Source of the DNA: Staphylococcus equorum | Lineage (GTDB): Bacteria; Bacillota; Bacilli; Staphylococcales; Staphylococcaceae | Assembly: GCF_029024965.1 (NCBI RefSeq) | Contig: NZ_CP118982.1 | Coordinates: forward strand, 992,001-1,056,000 | Length of the DNA stretch: 64,000 bases | Direction of reading: 5' to 3' | In this document: in pieces, positions 1 through 13,096 of the stretch | Position numbering within the stretch: position 1 is the first letter of the stretch | Layout of the letters: the number at the start of each line of letters is the position of its first letter | Notes under the pieces: generated by a model | What the model saw: the letters and a program-made list of their open reading frames with translations, nothing else | Databases searched by the model: none | What the model was told of the DNA's origin: nothing | Position numbers and translations under genes: made by a program

Positions 1-714
1 TCTCACTCTTTTATCCAATCTTTAGTGTTAGGTATTTCAGGTGGCCAAGATTCCACTTTAGCTGGTAAACTGTGTCAAACTGCAGTTAATGAGTTAAAAG
101 AAGAAAAAATTCATTGCCAATTCATTGCTGTTAAATTACCATATGGTGAACAAAAAGATGCAGCCGAAGTGGAAGATGCATTGAAGTTCATCCAACCGGA
201 CGCAGTAGTAACGATTAATATTAAATCAGCTGTAGATCAGAGTGTGCAATCACTAAAAGATGCTGGTATTTCACTTACTGATTTTCAAAAAGGAAATGAA
301 AAAGCACGTGAACGTATGAAAGTACAATTCTCAATTGCTGCAAATAAACAAGGTATAGTAATCGGTACGGATCATTCGGCTGAAAGTGTAACGGGTTTTT
401 ATACGAAATATGGTGATGGTGCTGCTGATATTGCACCGCTATTTGGTTTGAACAAACGCCAAGGTAGACAATTATTAAAGTATTTAGAAGCGCCGAAGCA
501 CTTATATGAAAAGGTGCCTACTGCAGATTTAGAAGAAGACAAGCCACAATTACCAGATGAAGAGGCACTAGGTGTGAGTTATGATCACATAGATGATTAT
601 TTGGAAGGCAAATCAGTACCAGATGATGCACAAGAAGTTATTGAGCGTCATTATATTAAGAGTGCACATAAAAGAGAATTAGCTTATACAAGACACACAT
701 GGCCTAAAAATTAA
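1..714 (+). CDS. nadE: NH3-dependent NAD+ synthetase, 5' end cut by the window
   Basis: Makes NAD+ from deamido-NAD+, ATP and ammonia in the cytosol, the last step of NAD synthesis. The reading frame is open from base 1; 237 residues are visible and about 35 N-terminal residues should lie upstream, given a usual length near 273. The PP-loop SGGQDS that binds ATP pyrophosphate is at visible residues 13-18, and the GTDHSAES stretch of the family is near residue 125. There is no glutaminase domain, so this is the ammonia-dependent type. In staphylococci pncB usually precedes it. Identification is secure. Confidence 0.95.
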   Translation, partial: SHSFIQSLVLGISGGQDSTLAGKLCQTAVNELKEEKIHCQFIAVKLPYGEQKDAAEVEDALKFIQPDAVVTINIKSAVDQSVQSLKDAGISLTDFQKGNEKARERMKVQFSIAANKQGIVIGTDHSAESVTGFYTKYGDGAADIAPLFGLNKRQGRQLLKYLEAPKHLYEKVPTADLEEDKPQLPDEEALGVSYDHIDDYLEGKSVPDDAQEVIERHYIKSAHKRELAYTRHTWPKN

Positions 715-800
715 CTGCTATAACCGTAAGTTTTTAGTGACAAAATATAAACTTACTGATAGAATTACTTGAATTTAATGTAACAGAAAGGAAAATGGAC

Positions 801-1379
801 ATGTCAGTGATAACATCTACGCCATGGTTAATGGTTTTAGCCATTTTTATAATCAACGTTGCTTATGTAACATGCTTAACGATGAGAACGATATTAACCC
901 TTAAAGGTTATCGCTATGTTGCTGCAATCGTGAGCTTCTTGGAAGTCCTTGTATATGTTATTGGTTTAGGTATGGTAATGTCTAGTTTGGATCAAATTCA
1001 AAATGTACTTGCATACGCCTTTGGTTTTTCAATAGGTATTATTGTTGGTATGAAGATTGAAGAAAAACTAGCACTTGGTTATACAGTAGTCAATGTAACT
1101 TCATCTGAGTATGAGTTAGACTTACCAAGACAATTAAGAGATTTAGGGTATGGTGTGACACATAATACTGCATACGGCCGAGATGGCAAACGCTTGATTT
1201 TACAAATACTTACACCGAGACGTTTTGAAGCTAAATTAATTGAGACGATTAAACAAATTGATGCAAAAGCATTTATGGTCGCATATGAACCGCGTACAAT
1301 TCATGGAGGGTTCTGGGCGAAAGGTGTTAAAAGTAAAAAACTTAAACAATATGATACGGATGAAGTTGAAAGCATATGA
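801..1379 (+). CDS. DUF2179/DUF5698 membrane protein (UPF0316, YebE-like)
   Basis: A 192-residue protein with about three N-terminal membrane segments (residues 8-85) and a soluble C-terminal domain of the DUF2179 type that ends near the ARTIHGG-like RTIHGGFW stretch. The biochemical role is unknown; DUF2179 domains are thought to bind small ligands. An ATG at 795 is in frame, but the AAAGG element at 787-791 is only a few bases from it and fits the ATG at 801 better. The stop overlaps the next ORF by 4 bases (ATGA), so the two are probably co-translated. Family assignment is from recognition of the sequence. Confidence 0.8.
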   Translation: MSVITSTPWLMVLAIFIINVAYVTCLTMRTILTLKGYRYVAAIVSFLEVLVYVIGLGMVMSSLDQIQNVLAYAFGFSIGIIVGMKIEEKLALGYTVVNVTSSEYELDLPRQLRDLGYGVTHNTAYGRDGKRLILQILTPRRFEAKLIETIKQIDAKAFMVAYEPRTIHGGFWAKGVKSKKLKQYDTDEVESI

Positions 1380-1561
1380 AAAAACAACAAAAATTCAAAG
1401 TCGAAGAACACGAGTCAATTCAAGATTGTTTGGGTCGCATGCGTGAAGCTGGCTATACACCAGTTAAACGTTTTGAAAAGCCTGTTTACAAAGAAAATAA
1501 AGACGGCAGCGTAGAGGTACTTAAACAAGAAATTGAGTTCGTAGGCAAATTACAAGAATGA
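1376..1561 (+). CDS. NETI motif-containing small protein
   Basis: A 61-residue conserved Firmicutes protein of unknown function. The N-terminal pattern [22 protein letters not shown] matches the family named after a NETI motif; here that motif reads HESI. It overlaps the DUF2179 gene upstream by 4 bases and is followed directly by an intrinsic terminator, so the pair forms a two-gene operon. No transmembrane segment or signal peptide is present. Confidence 0.75.
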   Translation: MKKQQKFKVEEHESIQDCLGRMREAGYTPVKRFEKPVYKENKDGSVEVLKQEIEFVGKLQE

Positions 1562-1569
1562 TAAATATG

Positions 1570-1608
1570 GGAGCCTGATACATGTATTTATGTTTCGGGC
1601 TCTTTTTT
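1570..1608 (+). terminator. Intrinsic terminator after the NETI-motif gene
   Basis: GAGCCTGA pairs with TTCGGGCTC (with G-U) and is followed by seven T residues. It closes the DUF2179-NETI operon. Confidence 0.85.
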
Positions 1609-1774
1609 TAATATTTTGATTCTAAATAATTTCTATAGTAGGCTTAAAAGGCTTATACATTTCAAAGTAATTCTGTTAAACTAGTATTGAAAAGAATAAA
1701 CACGAACTTTAAAGTGAAAATGAACTTAAATGTGCATGTTTTGAGGTTTGTGAACTAAAACTTATGTAAGATAG

Positions 1775-3082
<1,308 letters not shown>

Positions 3083-3178
3083 TCAGGAATAATTGAATTT
3101 TTCAAGGGAAATCGTTACACTTTAATGTATTAGTACGTTAAACTGAGATTAAATTGAAAGATACAGGGGTTGTTTTGA

Positions 3179-3481
3179 ATGCAAATAGAAAAATTAAGAG
3201 GAAAAGCATTAGATGAATTGTTCGATGCGATTTTGACGCTTGAAAATAGAGAAGAATGTTATGAATTCTTTGATGATTTATGTACTGTTAATGAAATACA
3301 GTCATTGTCACAACGATTACAAGTCGCAAAAATGATTAAACAAGGCTTCACTTATGCGACAATTGAACAAGAATCTGGTGCATCAACTGCAACAATTTCT
3401 CGTGTGAAAAGATCGTTGCAATGGGGCAATGATGCTTATACCGTAATTCTAGATCGCATGAATATTGAAACGGCTGATTAG
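3179..3481 (+). CDS. TrpR-related YerC/YecD family DNA-binding protein
   Basis: A 100-residue protein of the YerC/YecD family, related to Trp repressor. Residues 40-85 form a helix-turn-helix (SQRLQVAKMIKQGFTYATI, then ESGASTATISRVKRSL), like the TrpR DNA-binding region. The target and effector are not known; homologues are not generally linked to tryptophan. An RBS AGGGG lies at 3166-3170. It is followed by two inverted repeats. Confidence 0.85.
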   Translation: MQIEKLRGKALDELFDAILTLENREECYEFFDDLCTVNEIQSLSQRLQVAKMIKQGFTYATIEQESGASTATISRVKRSLQWGNDAYTVILDRMNIETAD

Positions 3482-3502
3482 ATAATTTTATATGAGAAGT
3501 AA

Positions 3503-3523
3503 GGTTAACTATTTAAGTTAACC
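3503..3523. repeat. Perfect short inverted repeat between yerC-like gene and carboxypeptidase gene
   Basis: GGTTAACT at 3503-3510 and AGTTAACC at 3516-3523 are perfect complements with a 5-base loop. There is no T run directly after it; a second hairpin follows at 3526. It could be part of a double terminator or an operator. Confidence 0.5.
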
Positions 3524-3525
3524 CT

Positions 3526-3572
3526 AGCTGTCGATAGAGTATAATACTTTGTCGGCAGCTTCTTTATGTTTT
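3526..3572 (+). terminator. Probable intrinsic terminator after the YerC-like gene
   Basis: AGCTGTCGA at 3526 pairs with GTCGGCAGCT ending at 3560, followed by the T-rich TTCTTTATGTTTT. The T run is interrupted, so strength is uncertain. Confidence 0.55.
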
Positions 3573-3674
3573 GTAAAGTGATAGAATGGTAATTGAGACG
3601 TATCAACTACATCTTTGTTAAATGCATTCTTTGAAAATATTATTATATGTACACATGTTGGAGGGGAAATTACT

Positions 3675-4346
3675 GTGTTTAAGAAGTGGATAATTGTAAT
3701 TGCGACTTTATTATTTATCGGTATTGTCATACGAATGTTGCTTATTATAGCTTCTAATCATCAACAACCTATGCATTCAAATATCATCGAACCTAAAAAT
3801 GCATTACCAATTATTGTTGAAAGGCAAGGCGTGACGAAAGTGAATGGGCATGTCATTGTTAACAAAACATATCAATTACCGCAATACTATAAACCTGGTG
3901 AAAATAAAAAAGCCAGACATAAATTAAATGAAATGTTAGATAAAGCTGAACAAAAAGAATTAGATTTAAAATATATTAGTGGCTATAGAAGTTATAAAGA
4001 TCAACAAAAAGTAGTGAAATCATATCTTGAAAATGATGGAAAAAAAGTCGCGAAACAATATACTGCTAAACCAGGACATTCAGAACATCAAACAGGATTA
4101 GCATTCGATGTAGGCACGCAAAGGTCACTCGAAAATTTCCACGAAGATTTTGAACATACAAAAGAAGCACACTGGTTAGCTCAAAACGCTTCTAAATATG
4201 GATTTATTATTAGGTATCCTAAAGGGCAATCAAAGCACACTGGCTATGCATATGAAGCATGGCATTTGCGATATGTAGGACCTGAATTAGCTGGAATTAT
4301 AGACAACCAAGATACAAATTTAGAAAGTTATTACCAGTTAAATTAA
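3675..4346 (+). CDS. M15-family D-alanyl-D-alanine carboxypeptidase (VanY-like)
   Basis: A membrane-anchored peptidoglycan carboxypeptidase expected to trim the terminal D-Ala. From the GTG at 3675 it is 223 residues. An N-terminal membrane helix (residues 3-25) is followed by the M15 zinc peptidase domain: SGYRSYKDQQ, then the zinc site SEHQTGLAFDVG (HxxGxAxD) and the second metal/catalytic region EAWHLRYVG (ExWH). The frame is open from 3615, but a strong GGAGGGG at 3660-3666 sits 8 bases before the GTG, and that start gives a clean membrane anchor. Confidence 0.85.
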   Translation: MFKKWIIVIATLLFIGIVIRMLLIIASNHQQPMHSNIIEPKNALPIIVERQGVTKVNGHVIVNKTYQLPQYYKPGENKKARHKLNEMLDKAEQKELDLKYISGYRSYKDQQKVVKSYLENDGKKVAKQYTAKPGHSEHQTGLAFDVGTQRSLENFHEDFEHTKEAHWLAQNASKYGFIIRYPKGQSKHTGYAYEAWHLRYVGPELAGIIDNQDTNLESYYQLN

Positions 4347-4376
4347 ATAATTACCGTAAAAAGGAAACTAAATTAT

Positions 4377-4411
4377 AAAAATCATCTCAGAAATATTGGG
4401 GTGGTTTTTTT
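4377..4411 (+). terminator. Intrinsic terminator after the D,D-carboxypeptidase gene
   Basis: AAATCATCTC and GGGGTGGTTT pair over 10 positions if G-U pairs are allowed, followed by a T run. It separates the carboxypeptidase gene from pcrB. Confidence 0.6.
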
Positions 4412-4483
4412 CGACATCATTTTAGAACTCACAGACTAAAAATGATATAATCATATGTATGTTTAAAAAAGGAGTAACATATC

Positions 4484-5176
4484 ATGTATGACATTAAAAA
4501 GTGGAAACATATTTTTAAATTAGACCCTGCAAAGTTAATATCTGACGAAGAATTAGAAGCAATTTGTTTATCTAATACGGACGCAATTATTATAGGTGGA
4601 ACAGATGAAGTTACTGAAGATAATGTGTTTCATTTAAAGCGACGCTTAAACCAATTTTCATTACCCATAGCATTGGAAATTTCAAATGTAGATAGCGTAA
4701 TGCTTGGCTTCGACTTTTATTTCGTGCCTACCGTGTTAAACAGTTCAGATGTTAAATATCATAATGGCATATTGTTAGATGCACTCAAGTCATTCGGACA
4801 AATAATTGATTTTGATGAAGTCATATTTGAAGGCTATGTCGTACTTAATCCTGATAGTAAAGTCGCGAAAGTGACGCAAGCAAATACAAACTTAACGGAT
4901 GAAGATATTGAAGCTTATGCATTAATGATTAATGATATGTACAAATTACCGGTTATGTATATAGAATATAGTGGTACATATGGAGAAGTAGAAATAGTAA
5001 AAGCAGCAGCAAATCAATTAACAGATACACAACTATTTTATGGTGGTGGTATTAGTGATTATAATGAAGCAAAACAAATGGCTTCAATCGCAGACACTAT
5101 TATAGTTGGAGACATTATATATAAAGATATAGAAAAAGCATTAAAAACAGTTGAGATAAAGGAGTCACATAAATGA
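4484..5176 (+). CDS. pcrB: Heptaprenylglyceryl phosphate synthase
   Basis: Transfers a heptaprenyl group to sn-glycerol-1-phosphate, giving an ether lipid of Firmicutes. The 230-residue TIM-barrel protein shows the GGTDEVT loop near residue 38 and the C-terminal phosphate-binding elements [11 protein letters not shown] and [19 protein letters not shown] precedes the ATG. The stop overlaps the pcrA start (ATGA at 5173-5176), so translation is probably coupled in a pcrB-pcrA-ligA-camS operon. Confidence 0.95.
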   Translation: MYDIKKWKHIFKLDPAKLISDEELEAICLSNTDAIIIGGTDEVTEDNVFHLKRRLNQFSLPIALEISNVDSVMLGFDFYFVPTVLNSSDVKYHNGILLDALKSFGQIIDFDEVIFEGYVVLNPDSKVAKVTQANTNLTDEDIEAYALMINDMYKLPVMYIEYSGTYGEVEIVKAAANQLTDTQLFYGGGISDYNEAKQMASIADTIIVGDIIYKDIEKALKTVEIKESHK

Positions 5177-7383
5177 ACGCATTAGTTAATAAGATGAATG
5201 AGGAACAAAGCCAAGCAGTACGTACAACAGAGGGGCCATTGCTTATAATGGCAGGTGCAGGTTCAGGCAAAACACGTGTCTTAACACATCGTATAGCATA
5301 CTTGCTTGATGAGAAAGACGTGTCTCCATATAACGTATTAGCCATCACATTTACAAATAAAGCTGCCAAAGAAATGAAAGCACGTGTTGAGACATTAGTT
5401 GGAGAACAAGCTCAAGTGCTATGGATGTCTACATTTCACTCTATGTGTGTGAGAATACTTCGAAGAGATGCAGATAGAATTGGTATAGAACGCAATTTTA
5501 CAATTATTGATCCAACTGACCAAAAATCAGTAATTAAAGATGTATTAAAAAATGAAAATATCGATAGCAAAAAGTTTGAGCCTAGAATGTTTATAGGCGC
5601 TATTAGTAATTTGAAAAACGAATTAAAAACGCCGGAAGATGCACAAAAAGAAGCAAATGATTATCATGCACAAATGGTTGCTACTGTTTATAAAGGTTAT
5701 CAACGTCAACTTTCAAGAAACGAAGCACTAGATTTTGATGATTTGATTATGATTACAATACGTCTATTTGAACGAGTTCCAGAAGTATTAGATTATTATC
5801 AAAACAAATTCCAGTATATTCATGTGGATGAGTATCAAGATACGAATAAAGCACAATATACATTAGTTAAACTCCTTGCAAATAAATTTAAAAACCTTTG
5901 CGTTGTAGGTGACTCAGATCAATCTATATACGGATGGCGTGGCGCAGATATACAAAATATCCTTTCTTTTGAAGAAGATTATCCAGAAGCAAAAACGGTT
6001 TTCCTAGAGCAAAACTATCGTTCTACAAAAAATATTTTAAATGCGGCTAATGAAGTAATTAAAAATAATTCAGAGCGTAAACCTAAAGGATTATGGACGG
6101 GCAATACTGACGGCGATAAAATACATTATTATGAAGCAACAACTGAACGAGATGAAGCGGAATATGTTGTACGCGAAATTATGAAACATCAGCGTAATGG
6201 AAAGAAATATAAGGATATGGCTATTTTATATCGTACGAACGCACAGTCACGTGTACTTGAAGAAACGTTTATGAAATCAAATCTTCCTTATACAATGGTT
6301 GGCGGTCAAAAATTCTATGATAGAAAAGAAATTAAAGATTTATTAAGTTATGTACGAATCATTGCCAATAGTAATGATGATATTAGCTTGCGTCGTGTAA
6401 TAAACATTCCAAAACGTGGTATTGGACCAACTTCAGTAGATAAAATTCAAACTTATGCAATGCAAAATGATTTAAGCATGTTTGATGCATTAGCTGAAGT
6501 AGACTTTATTGGATTATCTAAAAAAGTAACGCAAGAATGTATTAATTTTTATGATGTAATGCAAAATCTTATCAAACAACAAGAATTTCTTGAAATTACT
6601 GAAATTGTTGAAGAGGTGCTAGTTAAATCAGGTTACCGTGATATGTTAGAACGTGAACAAACGTTAGAATCTAGAAGTAGACTTGAAAATATTGATGAGT
6701 TTATGTCTGTTCCCAAAGATTATGAAGAGAATACACCATTAGAAGAACAGTCATTAATTAACTTTTTAACAGATTTATCTTTAGTTGCAGATATAGATGA
6801 AGCGCAAATTGAAGATGGTATCACGTTGATGACAATGCACTCTGCTAAAGGTCTAGAATTTCCGATTGTATTTATCATGGGCATGGAAGAGTCTTTATTC
6901 CCACACATTAGAGCAATTAAGAGCGATGAGGAACATGAAATGCAAGAAGAGAGACGTATTTGTTATGTAGCTATCACACGTGCTGAAGAAACATTATATT
7001 TAACACATGCAACATCAAGAATGTTATTTGGACGACCACAATCCAATATGGCTTCTAGATTTTTAAGAGAAATACCTGAAGATCTATTGGAAAATGAAAC
7101 TAAATCTAAAGCAAAAGCTAAAACACAAGGCACTAGCTTCCGTTCAGCAACAAAAGAACCAGCTAAAAGAGGTTATAGCCAACGTGCTACAGCTACTAAA
7201 AAAACACAAGTGTCTTCAGATTGGAAAGTTGGAGATAAAGTTGTTCATAAATCATGGGGCGAAGGCATGGTTAGTAATGTAAAAGAAAAAAATGGTTCTG
7301 TAGAATTAGATATCATCTTTAAATCAGAAGGACCGAAACGCTTACTTGCACAATTTGCACCAATTGAGAAAAAGGGGGAATAA
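5173..7383 (+). CDS. pcrA: ATP-dependent DNA helicase PcrA (UvrD/Rep family)
   Basis: Essential 3'-5' SF1A helicase acting in repair, rolling-circle replication and removal of RecA or RNA polymerase. Walker A AGAGSGKT is at residues 27-34, the DEYQDT Walker B motif near 219-224, and [14 protein letters not shown] (motif III) follows. The C-terminal tail after about 650 is basic and low-complexity ([10 protein letters not shown]), then the Tudor-like segment [14 protein letters not shown] that binds RNA polymerase in this family. The 736-residue length is normal. It overlaps pcrB by 4 bases and ends 3 bases before ligA. Confidence 0.98.
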   Translation: MNALVNKMNEEQSQAVRTTEGPLLIMAGAGSGKTRVLTHRIAYLLDEKDVSPYNVLAITFTNKAAKEMKARVETLVGEQAQVLWMSTFHSMCVRILRRDADRIGIERNFTIIDPTDQKSVIKDVLKNENIDSKKFEPRMFIGAISNLKNELKTPEDAQKEANDYHAQMVATVYKGYQRQLSRNEALDFDDLIMITIRLFERVPEVLDYYQNKFQYIHVDEYQDTNKAQYTLVKLLANKFKNLCVVGDSDQSIYGWRGADIQNILSFEEDYPEAKTVFLEQNYRSTKNILNAANEVIKNNSERKPKGLWTGNTDGDKIHYYEATTERDEAEYVVREIMKHQRNGKKYKDMAILYRTNAQSRVLEETFMKSNLPYTMVGGQKFYDRKEIKDLLSYVRIIANSNDDISLRRVINIPKRGIGPTSVDKIQTYAMQNDLSMFDALAEVDFIGLSKKVTQECINFYDVMQNLIKQQEFLEITEIVEEVLVKSGYRDMLEREQTLESRSRLENIDEFMSVPKDYEENTPLEEQSLINFLTDLSLVADIDEAQIEDGITLMTMHSAKGLEFPIVFIMGMEESLFPHIRAIKSDEEHEMQEERRICYVAITRAEETLYLTHATSRMLFGRPQSNMASRFLREIPEDLLENETKSKAKAKTQGTSFRSATKEPAKRGYSQRATATKKTQVSSDWKVGDKVVHKSWGEGMVSNVKEKNGSVELDIIFKSEGPKRLLAQFAPIEKKGE

Positions 7384-9390
<2,007 letters not shown>

Positions 9391-9402
9391 AGGAGATAAT
9401 GC

Positions 9403-10620
9403 ATGAAACGGAAGGTTATACTATTCATCTCAGCAGTTTTTTTATTATCAGCATGTGGCAATGATGATGATAACAAAAGCAAAGAACAATCTAATGAAAA
9501 TGAACAACAACAGCAGCAAGATTCTGGTTCTGTAAAAGATATTGCAACGGATAAAAATGTAGCAGGTGACAATTACAGAACAATATTACCATTTAAAGAA
9601 AGCAAAGCACGTGGCGTATTACAAGAAAATATGGCAAATAGTTATAATGGTGAAGATTTCGAGAGTGGTCTATTAGATTTAAGTAAAGAAGTCTTTCCAA
9701 CTGAAGATTATTTATATCAAGATGGCCAATATCTAGATAAAGATACGATTAACGCATATTTAGGACCTAAATATACTAAAGCTGAAATCGATGATATGGA
9801 TGAAGACGAACGTAAAGAGAAAAAAGCAAATGAGAATTTAGGATTAAATCCATCTCATAATGGTGAAACAGATCCTGAAAAAATTGCAGAAAATTCACCA
9901 GCATATCTTTCTAATATTTTAGAACAAGATTTTTATAATAGTGGCGATACAAAAGGTAAAAAAATTAAAGGTATGACGATTGGTTTAGCGATGAACAGTA
10001 CATATTATTACCAAAAAGAAAAAGATGGAGAGACCTATAGTAAGAAATTGGATGACAAAGAAATTAAAAAACAAGGTAAGAAAATGTCTGAAGAAATACT
10101 TACTAGATTACGCGAAAATAAAGAACTGAAAGATATTCCAATTCATTTTGCTGTTTATAAACAATCTGGAGAAAACTCAATTATACCTGGCGAGTTTATC
10201 GCTGGTACGACAGTTGAAGGTGATAAAACACGTATTAATGAATGGAAAGATATTCAACAGAAAACTGCTTTATTACCATCTGGAGAGGCTGCAGATTTAG
10301 ATGAAAATTTAAACTCTGATTTCAAACAGTTTAATGATAATCTCCAAACATATTTTAATAATTTCACTCAAGCAGTAGGTACTGTTAAATTCGATAATAA
10401 AGAAGCTAAGCAATTATCTGTAGATGTACCAATTGATTATTATGGTAAAGCCGAAACTATAGGTATTACGCAATATGTCACTGAACAAGCAAGAAAATAT
10501 TTCGATGATATAGATGAGTATGAAATTCACATCAAAGATGGTAATAACCCTAAAGCACTAATCAGTAAAACAAAAGAAGATAAAGAACCACAAGTTCATA
10601 TTTATAAAAACAACAACTAA
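9403..10620 (+). CDS. camS: CamS family sex-pheromone lipoprotein
   Basis: A 405-residue membrane lipoprotein. The signal peptide ends in the lipobox LLSAC with the lipidated cysteine at residue 18, followed by an acidic Asn/Asp/Gln-rich linker (residues 19-45). In S. aureus the CamS signal peptide releases a peptide resembling the enterococcal pheromone cAM373; the function of the mature protein is unknown. It lies 12 bases after ligA with RBS GAGGAGA and ends the operon before an imperfect hairpin. Confidence 0.93.
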   Translation: MKRKVILFISAVFLLSACGNDDDNKSKEQSNENEQQQQQDSGSVKDIATDKNVAGDNYRTILPFKESKARGVLQENMANSYNGEDFESGLLDLSKEVFPTEDYLYQDGQYLDKDTINAYLGPKYTKAEIDDMDEDERKEKKANENLGLNPSHNGETDPEKIAENSPAYLSNILEQDFYNSGDTKGKKIKGMTIGLAMNSTYYYQKEKDGETYSKKLDDKEIKKQGKKMSEEILTRLRENKELKDIPIHFAVYKQSGENSIIPGEFIAGTTVEGDKTRINEWKDIQQKTALLPSGEAADLDENLNSDFKQFNDNLQTYFNNFTQAVGTVKFDNKEAKQLSVDVPIDYYGKAETIGITQYVTEQARKYFDDIDEYEIHIKDGNNPKALISKTKEDKEPQVHIYKNNN

Positions 10621-10636
10621 TTTTTAGTCATCTTTG

Positions 10637-10693
10637 TGAGGGTGGGACTATGAAATCAAATTTAAAATTTTGATTTCTGTCCTGCTCTTTTTA
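10637..10693 (+). terminator. Hairpin repeat acting as camS terminator
   Basis: GAGGGTGGGAC...GAAATCAAA pairs imperfectly with TTTGATTTC...GTCCTGCTC and is followed by TTTTT. It is one of several related GTGGGA/GAAATC hairpins in the window (10955, 34648). Confidence 0.75.
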
Positions 10694-10698
10694 TTTTA

Positions 10699-10807
10699 AA
10701 GCTTTCCGATTTTGAAAGTGCATGCTTGCCTGAGGTATGGCTCGAGCCTGTAGTCTCTCGCTCATACTATTCCCCTAGGCGTAAGCCCTTTACAAAATCG
10801 GTTTATT
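10699..10807. repeat. Nested inverted-repeat element, possible structured RNA
   Basis: The outer arms CCGATTTTG and CAAAATCGG are perfect complements. Inside, GCTTGCCTGAGG can pair with CCCCTAGGCGTAAGC with bulges, GTATG with CATAC, and GGCTCGAGCC is a self-complementary decamer. The nested order gives one long structure of about 110 bases with no coding frame. The element is clearly more GC-rich than the flanks. Confidence 0.6.
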
Positions 10808-10954
10808 ACATAAATTTATACAAAAAATTTTAGTATAGAGAATTTACCTTAACATATCTTTAAAACGAGATGGTTTATGTTTTAGAATTATAATCTGACT
10901 CAATAGATACTATCATTGGAACTGAGATACTAATCACTAACAATGAAGGGTTAT

Positions 10955-10983
10955 ATTTTGATTTCTATCCCGCTCTTTTTTTG
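10955..10983 (+). repeat. Partial copy of the GAAATC hairpin repeat
   Basis: TTTTGATTTCTATCCCGCTC followed by a T run matches the right arm of the hairpin at 10637-10693 and of the one at 34648, but the left arm is missing or decayed. Confidence 0.5.
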
Positions 10984-11322
10984 AAACATGAATGGTTATA
11001 CAAGAGGATTCAAAATAGCGTAAAGATAAATATTAAGTAATTTTATGATTTCACTCGATATTTGCTAAGTGTTAAACGCTTACAATTTTTATAGACTAAA
11101 TTCTTTTTTTAGAAATAATAGAATTATTATACATATAAAAGTGATAAATACTTATATCCATATTGAAAACATAGCTATAAAAGGGTTGTGAAAATATATA
11201 GTTTTTGAAAAAGTTTAAAAATAAATCACTGTAATTTACTGTTATTATCGAAAAGCTTAGATTTTTGGGCGGAATTTTGGTACAATTTTGTAATGAATGA
11301 GTAAAAAGGAGGCTTTTATTTA

Positions 11323-11625
11323 ATGGCTAAAGTTACACGTGAAGAAGTAGAGCATATAGCAAATTTAGCTAGACTTGAAATTACTGAAGATGCAACTGCA
11401 GAGATGCAAGAAACATTAGAAAGTATTTTAAACTTTGCTAATCATATAGATTCAGCAGATACAAGTGAAGTAGAACCAACATATCACGTATTAGATTTAC
11501 AAAACGTATTACGTGAAGACAAAGCAGACGAGGGTATTCCTCAAGAGCTTGCATTAAAAAATGCTAAAGAGACGGAAGATGGACAATTTAAAGTCCCATC
11601 TATCATGAATGAGGAGGACGCTTAA
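11323..11625 (+). CDS. gatC: Asp-tRNA(Asn)/Glu-tRNA(Gln) amidotransferase subunit C
   Basis: Small subunit of the GatCAB complex, which converts Glu-tRNA(Gln) to Gln-tRNA(Gln), needed because staphylococci lack GlnRS. It is 100 residues and wraps the GatA-GatB interface. The family pattern [12 protein letters not shown] is at residues 9-20, and the C-terminal FKVPSIM segment is typical. RBS AAAAGGAGG precedes the ATG. First gene of a tight gatC-gatA-gatB operon. Confidence 0.97.
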   Translation: MAKVTREEVEHIANLARLEITEDATAEMQETLESILNFANHIDSADTSEVEPTYHVLDLQNVLREDKADEGIPQELALKNAKETEDGQFKVPSIMNEEDA

Positions 11626-11626
11626 G

Positions 11627-13084
11627 ATGACCATCCGTTATGAATCTGTGGAAAATTTGATCAACTTAATAAAAAACAAAGAAATTAAGCCTTCACAAAT
11701 TGTGAATGATATTTATGATGCAATAGAAGAAACTGATCCAACAATCAAATCATTTCTTGCATTAGATAAAGAAAATGCAGTTAAACAAGCGCAAGAATTG
11801 GATGAATTACAAGCTAAAGACCAAATGGAAGGTCAACTTTTTGGTATTCCTATGGGTATAAAAGACAACATTATTACTGAAGGCGTTGAAACAACTTGCG
11901 CAAGTAAAATGTTAGAAGGATTTGTGCCTATTTATGAATCAACAGTAATGAATAAATTACGAAATGAACAAGCAATACTTATTGGTAAACTAAACTTAGA
12001 TGAATTCGCTATGGGTGGTTCAACTGAAACTTCATACTTTAAAAAGACAGTTAATCCATTTGATCACACTGCAGTACCTGGAGGTTCATCAGGTGGTTCA
12101 GCAGCAGCCGTAGCAGCAGGATTAGTTCCGTTCAGTTTAGGTACAGATACTGGTGGTTCAATTCGTCAACCAGCGGCTTACTGTGGCATCGTAGGTATGA
12201 AACCTACATATGGTCGCGTATCACGTTTTGGATTAGTTGCGTTTGCATCATCATTAGACCAAATCGGACCACTTACACGTAATGTTAAAGATAATGCTTT
12301 AGTATTAGAAACAATTACTGGTTTAGATGAAAATGACTCTACAAGTGCACCAGTTGAAGAGTCAGATTTCACTACTGATATCGGTAAAGATATTCAAGGT
12401 CTTAAAGTTGCGTTACCAACAGAATACCTTGGTGAAGGTGTATCAGAAGATGTTAAAGCTTCTGTTAAACAAGCTGTTGAAACACTAAAAGAATTAGGTG
12501 CAACAGTTGAAGAAGTGTCATTACCAAACACTAAATATGGTATCCCTTCTTATTATGTTATTGCTTCATCAGAAGCTTCATCAAACTTATCTCGCTTTGA
12601 TGGTATTAGATATGGTTACCATTCACCTGAAGCGAACTCATTAGAAGACTTATACAAAATGTCTAGAAGTGAAGGCTTTGGTGACGAAGTTAAACGTCGT
12701 ATCTTCTTAGGTACTTTTGCATTGAGTTCTGGTTATTATGATGCATTTTATAAAAAATCACAAAAAGTAAGAACATTGATTAAAAATGATTTTGACCGCA
12801 TATTTGAAAACTACGATGTTATTGTAGGACCAACGACACCAACACCAGCGTTTAATATAGGTGAAGAAATTGATGATCCGCTTACAATGTATGCGAATGA
12901 TTTATTAACAACACCAGTAAACTTAGCTGGATTACCAGGTATTTCTGTTCCTTGTGGTAAATCAAACGGACGTCCAATTGGTTTACAATTTATTGGAAAA
13001 CCATTTGATGAAAAGACGTTATATCGTGTCGCTTATCAATATGAAACAAAATTCAATTTTCATAATGAATACGAAAAATTATAA
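11627..13084 (+). CDS. gatA: Asp/Glu-tRNA amidotransferase subunit A
   Basis: Glutaminase subunit of GatCAB that releases ammonia from glutamine. It is 485 residues and belongs to the amidase-signature family: the Lys-Ser-Ser catalytic triad is K79, S154 (in [11 protein letters not shown]) and S178 (TGGSIR). An in-frame ATG at 11609 overlaps gatC, but GAGGAGG at 11611-11617 fits the ATG at 11627. Starts one base after the gatC stop; 12 bases separate it from gatB. Confidence 0.98.
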   Translation: MTIRYESVENLINLIKNKEIKPSQIVNDIYDAIEETDPTIKSFLALDKENAVKQAQELDELQAKDQMEGQLFGIPMGIKDNIITEGVETTCASKMLEGFVPIYESTVMNKLRNEQAILIGKLNLDEFAMGGSTETSYFKKTVNPFDHTAVPGGSSGGSAAAVAAGLVPFSLGTDTGGSIRQPAAYCGIVGMKPTYGRVSRFGLVAFASSLDQIGPLTRNVKDNALVLETITGLDENDSTSAPVEESDFTTDIGKDIQGLKVALPTEYLGEGVSEDVKASVKQAVETLKELGATVEEVSLPNTKYGIPSYYVIASSEASSNLSRFDGIRYGYHSPEANSLEDLYKMSRSEGFGDEVKRRIFLGTFALSSGYYDAFYKKSQKVRTLIKNDFDRIFENYDVIVGPTTPTPAFNIGEEIDDPLTMYANDLLTTPVNLAGLPGISVPCGKSNGRPIGLQFIGKPFDEKTLYRVAYQYETKFNFHNEYEKL

Positions 13085-13096
13085 GGAGTGGAAATC

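Larger units (their letters stand above)
10621..11322. other. 702-bp gene-free interval between camS and gatC
   Basis: No open frame with a ribosome binding site was found. The interval contains a hairpin repeat (10637-10693), a nested inverted-repeat element (10699-10807), a partial copy of the hairpin repeat (10955-10983) and AT-rich sequence up to the gatC ribosome binding site. In S. aureus, as I recall, putP occupies this interval. Confidence 0.75.

Noticed and set aside
1698-1731. Two GAACTT-containing stretches before purB, resembling PurR boxes
   Set aside because: The first matches about 11 of 13 positions and lacks the CCG core; the second is worse, and the second, inverted box is absent. 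Too weak to call.
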